Of a DNA stretch of 55,554 nucleotides, positions 45,919 to 55,554 are shown piece after piece. Location of the stretch: contig NZ_JAMOHY010000020.1 in NCBI RefSeq assembly GCF_024448695.1, positions 1-55,554 on the forward strand, read 5' to 3'. This stretch comes from Stutzerimonas stutzeri. GTDB taxonomy: Bacteria > Pseudomonadota > Gammaproteobacteria > Pseudomonadales > Pseudomonadaceae. Below the pieces are notes generated by a model that searched no databases, was not told the DNA's origin, and was given only the letters and a program-made list of their open reading frames with translations. Numbering within the stretch: position 1 is the first letter of the stretch; every line of letters starts with the position of its first letter. Both the position numbers and the translations under genes were made by a program.

Positions 45919-47301
45919 TCAGCGCAGGGCGAGCATGCCGACGTAGGTCGCTGCGCCGGCAGTGTAACCGAGGAAGGCCAGCAGGCTGACGCGCTTGATG
46001 TACCAGGTGAAGCTGATCTTTTCCATGCCCATGGCAGCGACACCCGCAGCCGAGCCGATGATCAGCGTGCTGCCGCCGGTGCCGGCGCAGTAAGCAAGCA
46101 TTTCCCAGAAGTTGCCGTCGACGACGAACTGGGACATCCAGCCGAACTCTTCAGCGGCCGTTGCGGCCAACATCTTCTCGCTGACCAACGGATACATCTT
46201 CATCGCACCCGCTACCAGCGGCACGTTATCGACCACAGCAGACAACAGGCCGATGGCGTAGTTGATCGCGTAGATATGGCCCAGCGATTCGCGCAGCGCC
46301 GTGGCCACCTGGGTCAGATGGCCAGCGGTGGCCAGTGCAGAAACCGCCAGGAGGATGCCGAGGAAGAACAGCACGCTTGGGGTGTCGACCCTGCGCAGAA
46401 CGCCGACCACTGAAAGTGGGTGCTTGTCCTCGTCATTCTTGTTGCGATGGATGAACTCGGTCGCCACCCAGAGAACACCAAGGCCGAAGAGGATGCCCAT
46501 GTACGGGGGCAGGTGGGTCACCGTCTTGAACACCGGGACGAACAACAGGGCGCCCAGGCCAAGGCCCAGTACCAGATTGCGTTCGAAGGTGCTGGTGGCC
46601 GGTGGGTGCTTCTCAGCCAGGTGAGCCCGAGCGCGCGGGCGCGGAGCCTCACCGCGCAGGGTGAAGCTGAGGATGGTCAGTGGCACCAGCAGGCAGACCA
46701 GGCTTGGAATGAACAGGTTGACGATTACCCCGGACGCGGTGATCTGATTGCCGATCCAGAGCATGGTGGTGGTCACGTCACCGATCGGCGACCAGGCGCC
46801 ACCGGCGTTGGCCGCGATGACCACCACGCCGACATACAGCCAGCGCTCGGGACGACCGCGGATCAGCTTGCGCAGCAGAGAGACCATGACGATGGTGGTG
46901 GTCAGGTTGTCCAGCGCGGCGGAGAGGAAGAAGGTCAGAAAGCCGATGATCCACAACAGATGGACACGCTTGCGTGTCTGGATGCGGTCGGTGATGACCT
47001 TGAAGCCTTCGTGGGAGTCGATCAGCTCGACGATGGTCATCGCACCAAGCAGGAAGAAGAGGATCTCCGACACTTCGCCCAGGTGATGGCGCAGTGCTTC
47101 GACCACTACGGCGGAGGAATCTGCCGGGTCATGCGTGCCGGGTTGCAGCAGCGGAAGAATCTGGTCAGCGCCCAGCACCAGAATGGTCCAGGTCAGCACC
47201 GCAGTCAGAATCGCTGCGGCGGCCTTGTCTATTTTCAGGGGATGTTCAAAGGCTATGCATAGATAGCCCAAGACGAACACTACAGCCATGAGTGCATACA
47301 T
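45919..47301 (-). CDS. nhaD: Na+/H+ antiporter NhaD
   Basis: Inner-membrane sodium/proton antiporter, 460 residues and about 12-13 helices. The family is recognised from ALDNLTTTIVMVSLLRKLI (about residues 128-146), GVVVIAANAGGAWSPIGDVT (about 158-177), AVVDNVPLVAGAMKMYP, and the C-terminal AGTGGSTLIIGSAAGVAAMG. Conserved Asp and Asn residues in these are thought to carry Na+ and H+. The ATG at 47301 (MYALMAVVFVLGYLCIAFEH) follows GGAG; an in-frame start twelve codons earlier is less likely. Activity would be greatest at alkaline pH and high salt. Confidence 0.94.
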   Translation of the reverse strand: MYALMAVVFVLGYLCIAFEHPLKIDKAAAAILTAVLTWTILVLGADQILPLLQPGTHDPADSSAVVVEALRHHLGEVSEILFFLLGAMTIVELIDSHEGFKVITDRIQTRKRVHLLWIIGFLTFFLSAALDNLTTTIVMVSLLRKLIRGRPERWLYVGVVVIAANAGGAWSPIGDVTTTMLWIGNQITASGVIVNLFIPSLVCLLVPLTILSFTLRGEAPRPRARAHLAEKHPPATSTFERNLVLGLGLGALLFVPVFKTVTHLPPYMGILFGLGVLWVATEFIHRNKNDEDKHPLSVVGVLRRVDTPSVLFFLGILLAVSALATAGHLTQVATALRESLGHIYAINYAIGLLSAVVDNVPLVAGAMKMYPLVSEKMLAATAAEEFGWMSQFVVDGNFWEMLAYCAGTGGSTLIIGSAAGVAAMGMEKISFTWYIKRVSLLAFLGYTAGAATYVGMLALR

Positions 47302-47628
47302 CGGAGGGACTCCATCTTGAGGAACCTTGCCGGGCATGCGGACGTGCGACGCAGCCTCAGCGGCTGGCAGAGTGATGATCGGCTATCGGAGGTGAAACAA
47401 GTCGGGAACCGCGTGCGAGGCTGTTGCCTGCTGCTGATAAACGGTTGCGCGTTCGGCGTGATGCATCAGGGCACCGCGCTTCGCTGCTGAGGGCTCATTT
47501 CACGTCTTCGAGCGATTCGTCTTGGCTTTAACGGCCTGCCAGTTTGTAAAAGGGTGTTTCATGTGCGGCATAGTGTATCAGTGATTCCGGTAATAACTTG
47601 TCATCAATCAAGAGGGTCTCTTTAAGCA
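47302..47628. other. Upstream region of nhaD
   Basis: About 330 bases between nhaD and the valS terminator. No ORF is supported. The nhaD promoter must be here (an AT-rich piece is near 47540-47625). A long leader in front of an ion antiporter could be regulatory, but I see no defined riboswitch. Confidence 0.4.
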
Positions 47629-47659
47629 AAAAGGCCAGCACCTTTCGGGCTGGCCTTTT
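47629..47659 (-). terminator. Rho-independent terminator of valS
   Basis: AAAAGGCCAGC / GCTGGCCTTTT, an 11-bp stem with a nine-base loop. On the minus strand it is followed by TTTTTGCTTAAAGAG, so it ends the pepA-holC-valS transcript; the T-tract on the plus strand makes it bidirectional. Confidence 0.9.
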
Positions 47660-47676
47660 CTGTTGAAGCGCTCTGT

Positions 47677-50511
47677 TCAGAGCGTTGCAATGCGCTCGCG
47701 TTGCTCCAGCAGGCGGGCTCTGGCCTGTTCGGCTTCGGCCAGTTTCGCACGCTCCTTGTCGATGACGTCGGCAGGCGCCTTGTCGACGAAGCCGGCGTTG
47801 CCGAGTTTGCCGCCAATGCGTTTGACTTCGCCATCGAGGCGGGCGATCTCCTTGTCCAGACGCGCCAGTTCGGCATCCTTGTCGATCAGTCCGGCCATGG
47901 GTACCAGTACCTGCATGTCACCGACCAGGGCAATGGCCGACAGCGGCGCTTCTTCGCCAGCGGTGAGGCTGCGAACGTTATCCAGCTTGGCCAGTTTCTT
48001 CAGTAGCGGCTCGTTTTCCGCAAGGCGGCGCAGGTCGGATGCCGAGGCATTGCCCAGCACTACGTCGATGCGCTTGGCCATGGAAATGTTCATTTCGCCG
48101 CGAATCTGGCGGATGCCGAGCATGAAGGCCTTGACCCACTCGATGTCGCCTTCGGCCGCTTCATCGAAACGCGACGGATCGAATTCCGGCCAGGGTTGCA
48201 GCATCAACGTAGGTCCGGACTTGCCGGCCAGCGGCGCAACGCGTTGCCAGATTTCTTCGGTGATGAACGGCATGAACGGGTGCGCCAGGCGCAGCGCCGT
48301 CTCCAGCACGCGCACCAGGGTACGGCGGGTGCCGCGCTGGCGTTCGGCGGATGCAGTCTCGTCCCACAGCAGTGGCTTGACCAGCTCCAGGTACCAGGCG
48401 CAGTACTCGTCCCAGACAAACTCGTACAAGGCTTGCGCTGCCAGATCGAAACGGAAGTTTTCCAGCTGGCGGGTCACTTCGGCTTCGGTGCGTTGCAGCG
48501 AGGAGATGATCCAGCGATCCACAGAGGACAGTTCCGCAGGCTCGCCATTGACGCCGGTGTCCTTGCCCTCGGTGTTCTCGAAGACGAAGTTGGCGGCGTT
48601 CCACAGCTTGTTGCAGAAGTTGCGATAGCCCTCGACGCGCCCCATGTCGAACTTGATGTCGCGACCGGTGGAAGCCAGCGAGCAGAAGGTGAAACGCAGG
48701 GCGTCGGTGCCGTAGCTGGCGATGCCTTCGGGGAACTCCGCTTTCGTTTGCTTGGCGATTTTCTCGGCCAGCTTGGGCTGCATCATGCCGCTGGTGCGCT
48801 TGGTCAGCAGCTCGTCCAGGGTGATGCCGTCGACGATGTCCAGTGGGTCGAGCACGTTGCCCTTGGACTTGGACATTTTCTGCCCCTGGCCATCGCGTAC
48901 CAGGCCGTGCACGTAGACGGTCTTGAACGGAATCTGTCCGGTCAGGTGGGTGGACAGCATGATCATCCGGGCAACCCAGAAGAAAATAATGTCGAAACCG
49001 GTGACCAGCACGTCAGTCGGATGGAAGGTCTTGAGGTACTCGGTCTGTTCTGGCCAGCCAAGGGTGGAGAAGGTCCACAGGCCGGAGCTGAACCAGGTAT
49101 CCAGCACGTCCTCATCCTGGCGCAGCTCTATTTCGGCGCCGAGGTTGTGCTTGCGGCGCACTTCCATTTCGTCGCGACCAACGTAGACGTAGCCGGCTTC
49201 GTCATACCAGGCCGGAATGCGGTGTCCCCACCAGAGTTGGCGGCTGATGCACCAGTCCTGGATGTCACGCATCCAGCTGAAGTACATGTTCTCGTACTGC
49301 TTGGGCACGAACTGGATCTCGCCGCTTTCCACTGCCGCGATGGCTTTGTCAGCCAGCGGCTTGGTGGAGACGTACCACTGATCGGTCAGCCAGGGTTCGA
49401 TGATGGTGCCGGAGCGGTCGCCGCGAGGTACTTTCAGGGCGTGATCGTCGATTTTTTCCAGCAGGCTCATGGCCTCGAACTCGGCGACGATGGCTTTGCG
49501 AGCATCGAAGCGGTCCATGCGTGCGTAGCCGTCTGGCAGGGTCGCGTCGACCCGGTCGTTTGGCGTGCCGTCGAGGTTGAACACCTGAGCGCGAGCGAGA
49601 ACACAGGCGTTTTCGTCGAAGATGTTGATCAGTGGCAGATGGTGACGCTTGCCGACTTCGTAGTCGTTGAAGTCGTGGGCCGGGGTGATCTTCACGCAGC
49701 CGGTGCCGAATTCGAGATCGACATAATCATCGGCGACGATGGGAATCAGACGATTGACCAGCGGCAGCAGGATGTGGCGACCGATCAGGTCCTTGTAGCG
49801 CTCGTCCTCGGGATGCACGGCAACGGCAGCGTCGCCGAGCATGGTTTCCGGGCGGGTGGTGGCAACCACCAGATGATCCTTGCCATCGGCAGTGCGTGCG
49901 CCGTCAGCCAGTGGATAGCGCATGTGCCAGAGGTGACCCTTCTCGTCGTGGTTTTCCACCTCCAGGTCGGAAATGGCGGTGTGCAGTTTGGTGTCCCAGT
50001 TGACCAGGCGCTTGCCGCGATAGATCAGACCATCCTCGTGCAGGCGCACAAACGCTTCCTTGACCGCTTCGGACAGGCCCTCATCCATGGTGAAACGCTC
50101 GCGCGACCAGTCTACCGACGAACCCAGGCGACGGATTTGGCGGGTGATGTTGCCGCCGGACTCATGCTTCCATTCCCAGACCTTCTCCAGGAACTTCTCA
50201 CGGCCTAGGTCGTGGCGGCTGATGTTTTGCGCGCCCAGTTGGCGCTCGACCACCATCTGCGTGGCGATACCCGCGTGGTCGGTGCCTGGCTGCCACAGGG
50301 TGTTGCGGCCCTGCATGCGGCGGAAACGGATCAGCGCATCCATGATGGCGTTGTTGAAGCCATGGCCCATGTGCAGGCTGCCGGTGACGTTCGGCGGCGG
50401 AATCATGATGGTGTAGGGCTCACCTGAACCCTGGGGCGCAAAGTGATTGTTGGCTTCCCAAGTCTGGTACCAGGAAGTCTCGATGGCGTGCGGCTGGTAG
50501 GTCTTGTCCAT
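47677..50511 (-). CDS. valS: Valyl-tRNA synthetase
   Basis: Class I aminoacyl-tRNA synthetase that charges tRNA(Val). 944 residues, like other Pseudomonas ValRS. The HIGH motif is in [15 protein letters not shown] (about residues 38-52), the editing domain lies at about 190-350, [12 protein letters not shown] is at about 550, the anticodon-binding domain follows to about 800, and a C-terminal coiled coil (about 880-944, [20 protein letters not shown]) binds tRNA. The start [16 protein letters not shown] is the family start. Last gene of the pepA-holC operon, with its own terminator. Confidence 0.97.
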   Translation of the reverse strand: MDKTYQPHAIETSWYQTWEANNHFAPQGSGEPYTIMIPPPNVTGSLHMGHGFNNAIMDALIRFRRMQGRNTLWQPGTDHAGIATQMVVERQLGAQNISRHDLGREKFLEKVWEWKHESGGNITRQIRRLGSSVDWSRERFTMDEGLSEAVKEAFVRLHEDGLIYRGKRLVNWDTKLHTAISDLEVENHDEKGHLWHMRYPLADGARTADGKDHLVVATTRPETMLGDAAVAVHPEDERYKDLIGRHILLPLVNRLIPIVADDYVDLEFGTGCVKITPAHDFNDYEVGKRHHLPLINIFDENACVLARAQVFNLDGTPNDRVDATLPDGYARMDRFDARKAIVAEFEAMSLLEKIDDHALKVPRGDRSGTIIEPWLTDQWYVSTKPLADKAIAAVESGEIQFVPKQYENMYFSWMRDIQDWCISRQLWWGHRIPAWYDEAGYVYVGRDEMEVRRKHNLGAEIELRQDEDVLDTWFSSGLWTFSTLGWPEQTEYLKTFHPTDVLVTGFDIIFFWVARMIMLSTHLTGQIPFKTVYVHGLVRDGQGQKMSKSKGNVLDPLDIVDGITLDELLTKRTSGMMQPKLAEKIAKQTKAEFPEGIASYGTDALRFTFCSLASTGRDIKFDMGRVEGYRNFCNKLWNAANFVFENTEGKDTGVNGEPAELSSVDRWIISSLQRTEAEVTRQLENFRFDLAAQALYEFVWDEYCAWYLELVKPLLWDETASAERQRGTRRTLVRVLETALRLAHPFMPFITEEIWQRVAPLAGKSGPTLMLQPWPEFDPSRFDEAAEGDIEWVKAFMLGIRQIRGEMNISMAKRIDVVLGNASASDLRRLAENEPLLKKLAKLDNVRSLTAGEEAPLSAIALVGDMQVLVPMAGLIDKDAELARLDKEIARLDGEVKRIGGKLGNAGFVDKAPADVIDKERAKLAEAEQARARLLEQRERIATL

Positions 50512-50624
50512 TCGGCGGGACCCTTAGAACGGCTGGTCGGAAAAACCGTGGAGTATAAAGGCAAAGTGCCGAAGCGGCCGAATCTGCTGCCGTTAATTGC
50601 TGGCCTGTGGCCTTGAGTGCGTGT

Positions 50625-50996
50625 TCAGGGGCGAGGCGAGCGAATCAATTGCTCGGCGCGACTTTCCAGGCGGCGTTTGAGTTCGGCCTCGATCTGTGGC
50701 ACGAAATCGTCGATCACTTCCTGCAGGATAAGCTGCGCCGCGGTACGCAGTTCGTGGTCCAGGTGACGTTCGGCGAGGGTGCGAAAAGCCGTGCGTACAG
50801 CGGGCTCACGTGGCTCATCCGGTGACTGGGCAGGTTGTTGAGCGGGTGCGGCAGATTCGACGATTTCCGACAGCACAGGGATGCTGCCAGGGTCCAGAGG
50901 GTCAACCAGCGGATCATGCTCATCACCGAGCAGGGCGCGTATGGATTCCAGTTCGTCGAGCAGATGCGCAGGTCTGGGTGGGGGTGTTGACGTCAT
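50625..50996 (-). CDS. Conserved hypothetical protein between holC and valS (123 aa)
   Basis: 123-residue acidic protein starting MTSTPPPRPAHLLDELESIR. The middle (about 25-70) is Pro/Ala/Glu-rich and likely disordered; the C-terminal half (RTLAERHLDHELRTAAQLIL and FVPQIEAELKRRLE) is helical. It is commonly found in this spot in Pseudomonas and resembles a DNA polymerase III chi-associated or DUF family, but I cannot name it. The ATG at 50996 is used; a TTG two codons earlier is also in frame. Confidence 0.7.
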   Translation of the reverse strand: MTSTPPPRPAHLLDELESIRALLGDEHDPLVDPLDPGSIPVLSEIVESAAPAQQPAQSPDEPREPAVRTAFRTLAERHLDHELRTAAQLILQEVIDDFVPQIEAELKRRLESRAEQLIRSPRP

Positions 50997-51064
50997 TATC
51001 AAGAGGGTTCCGGGCAGTAGCGCATCCTGGCGGTTGGCGGCGGGTTATCAAGTTGCGACAGGGT

Positions 51065-51484
51065 TCACAGTTCGACGCGCTTCGGATCATAGCCCTGCTG
51101 GCGATACAGACGAAAGTTTTCGCGACAGGCGTTCAACAGCTCCGGCTGCTGGTTGACGATCTCGATGATCCGACCGAAGTGATCGATATGCGGTGACAGC
51201 GTTCGGGCGAGATTGATCAGCAGGCCCTGATCGATTGCTGGCGGTTGTTCCAGGCCGATCACGACCGGGGCTTTTGGGTCCTGCTCATAGCATTCATGAG
51301 GGATGAAGCGCTCGGCGCGAAAGTGCCAGAGCAGTTCATCCATCTCGGCACATTGCGCTTCATCCTGGCAGCGAATGAACACGGGCAGGCCGTGCTGCCA
51401 GCCCTTTGCGGCCAGTTGGCAGGCTGCTCTGGCACGACCGGTCGCCGTGCTGTCCGGCAGAACGTAGAACTCGATGCGCGTCAT
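51065..51484 (-). CDS. holC: DNA polymerase III chi subunit
   Basis: Accessory subunit of the clamp-loader that binds SSB and psi. 139 residues. The start MTRIEFYVLPDSTATGRARA followed by ACQLAAKGWQHGLPVFIRCQ matches HolC; VVIGLEQPPAIDQGLLINLA is the second family segment. It follows pepA by 30 bases and lies in the usual pepA-holC-valS order. Confidence 0.94.
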   Translation of the reverse strand: MTRIEFYVLPDSTATGRARAACQLAAKGWQHGLPVFIRCQDEAQCAEMDELLWHFRAERFIPHECYEQDPKAPVVIGLEQPPAIDQGLLINLARTLSPHIDHFGRIIEIVNQQPELLNACRENFRLYRQQGYDPKRVEL

Positions 51485-51514
51485 GCAGGCGTACCGTCAA
51501 CTGTCCGGCTCATC

Positions 51515-54301
<2,787 letters not shown>

Positions 54302-54309
<8 letters not shown>

Positions 54310-55363
54310 GCTCGACCGCTATATCGGCAGCCATGTCCTGTTGGCCATTCTAAGCGTCCTTGGCGTTATTGTCGGGCTTGCGCTGCTGTTCGCCTTTATC
54401 GACGAGCTGGGTGATGTGAAAGGCGCCTACGGCACGCTGGATGCCGCGCTTTACGTGCTCTACACGACGCCGTCGCGTGTCTATGAAATGTTGCCAATGG
54501 CGGCGCTGATTGGTTGTCTTATCGGCTTGGGGATGCTGGCCAGTAACAGCGAACTGACGATCATGCGGGCCGCGGGTGTTTCCCTGGGGCGTATTGTCCT
54601 GGCGGTGATGAAGCCGATGCTGGTGTTGATGCTGGTCGGCGTACTGATTGGCGAATATCTGGCTCCCTGGAGCGAGAATGTTGCCCAGGCCAGCCGCGCC
54701 ACAGCGCAGGGTGCGGGTGAGGCGCAGAGCAGCAAGCGCGGTCTGTGGCATCGGCAGGGTGAGGAGTTCGTGCATGTCAACGCGGTGCAGCCGGGTGGTG
54801 TGCTGTTGGGTGTGACGCGCTACAACTTCGACGAGCAGCGCCAACTGCTGTCGGCTAGCTTCGCCCGGCGCGCACATTATCAGGACGATCACTGGCAGCT
54901 CAGCGGTATCGCCACGACGCATTTTCGTGGCGACCATACCGAGGTGATCAAGACGGCTGAAGAGCGTTGGGATGTACAGCTGACGCCGCAGCTGCTGGGG
55001 ACAGTGGTGATGGAGCCGGACGCACTATCGATCACTGGGCTGTGGCGCTATATCCATTATCTTGGCGAGCAGGGTCTCAATAACGGGCGCTACTGGCTGG
55101 CGTTCTGGACCAAGGTTCTGCAGCCTGTGGTGACAGTGGCGCTGGTGCTGCTCGCCATCTCGTTCATCTTCGGCCCGCTGCGCTCGGTTACCCTGGGGCA
55201 GCGAGTCTTTACCGGCGTCATCGTCGGCTTCGTCTTCCGCATCATGCAGGATCTGCTCGGGCCAGCCAGCCAGGTGTTCGGCTTCTCGCCGCTGCTGGCG
55301 GTGCTGGTGCCGGCAGGTATCTGTGCGCTGGCGGGGCTGTTTTTGCTGAGAAGGGCGGGGTAG
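54302..55363 (+). CDS. lptG: LPS export ABC transporter permease LptG
   Basis: Partner of LptF in the LPS extractor. 353 residues with the same 3 + jellyroll + 3 helix layout: MRKLDRYIGSHVLLAILSVL at the start, AALIGCLIGLGMLASNSELT followed by IMRAAGVS (the coupling region with conserved Arg), and the C-terminal SFIFGPLRSVTLGQRVFTGV. The ATG at 54302 lies inside the end of lptF. No lptB or lptA gene is in the window. Confidence 0.94.
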
Positions 55364-55415
55364 TGATAAAACCGATAAAAGCGCTTGAGGCTGGACGCTA
55401 AGGCAGGTCGTAGTT

Positions 55416-55554
55416 CGTAGGGTGGGTCATGCTTCATCGACCCAGCGAGCAGGGTGCGGTGGACATAAAAAACGATGTCCACCCTACGAAGCTGGCGGCT
55501 GTTCGGGGATTGCACTTTATCGATCCACCAGGCGGGGTGTAGTGGATGTAAAGA
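55416..55554. repeat. Intergenic palindromic repeats (GTAGGGTGGA family)
   Basis: CGTAGGGTGG at 55416 and CCACCCTACG at 55479-55488 form an inverted pair around GTGGACATAAAAAACGATGT followed by CC. A second, degenerate copy (ATCCACCAGGCGGGGTGTAG, then TGGATGTAAA) runs to the window's end. Same family as at 1-93 and 16695-16767. Confidence 0.65.

Noticed and set aside
44749..46413. Long plus-strand open frame across the SLC13, winged-helix and nhaD genes
   Set aside because: It runs antisense to three recognised genes and its product is rich in His, Gln and Gly without domains, as antisense frames in GC-rich DNA are.
48196..50208. Long plus-strand open frame inside valS
   Set aside because: It is exactly antisense to the ValRS catalytic core, has no family motif, and reflects high-GC codon bias.

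Overview
The window looks like a chromosomal segment of a Pseudomonas species. It is GC-rich with low-GC islands, and it carries topB, rlmA-dapE, opgGH, mltF, uppP, yejK, a pepA-holC-(small gene)-valS group and a divergent lptFG pair. Palindromic repeats of Pseudomonas type lie between genes. I would guess the mendocina/oleovorans/alcaligenes side of the genus, but the species cannot be fixed from the sequence alone.

Layout. 1-3.5 kb: topB, a hemolysin-III family membrane gene and a DUF4197 gene, all on minus. 3.5-9.3 kb: an AraC regulator divergent from a tight three-gene operon (FAD oxidoreductase, ThDP enzyme, LldD-like FMN hydroxy-acid dehydrogenase), which resembles the logic of mandelate degradation. 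9.4-9.9 kb: two small overlapping minus-strand genes, one a ribbon-helix-helix protein with a perfect inverted repeat at its promoter. 10-12.7 kb: a DUF2231 membrane protein with a sorbosone-dehydrogenase-like lipoprotein, then a DUF5610 protein. 13-16.7 kb: a GldA/GldF/GldG-like ABC exporter operon. 16.9-20.8 kb: hypothetical gene, rlmA, dapE, tcdA and a DUF3087 gene. 21-27.9 kb: bglX, opgG, opgH and ybaK. 28-33.2 kb: mltF, a GIY-YIG gene, a GST-like gene, uppP and yejK.

The accessory part runs from 33.2 to 38.7 kb. A PAS-GGDEF diguanylate cyclase lies between full yejK and a frameshifted copy of the yejK 5' end, an arrangement that looks like a recombination duplication. Next comes a run of integron gene cassettes (35203-38702) with no integrase nearby. 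Five complete 75-76 bp attC sites and one half site can be placed by exact complementarity between each cassette's first bases and its terminal R'' box. The cassettes encode an unknown 91-residue protein, a two-helix membrane protein with a coiled tail, a HEPN-like protein with an Rx4H motif, a two-gene cassette with a possible dead internal attC, and a ParD/ParE toxin-antitoxin pair. The last part is scrambled. This cassette array is the most unusual feature of the window.

38.7-47.3 kb: a UbiA-family prenyltransferase, an MFS transporter with a translationally coupled 40-residue membrane peptide, a 63-residue gene, then on minus rlmF, a YbfB/YjiJ-type MFS transporter, an SLC13 permease, a winged-helix gene and nhaD. 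47.6-55.4 kb: terminator, valS, a small gene, holC and pepA on minus, divergent from lptF-lptG on plus. The window begins and ends in related short palindromic repeats.
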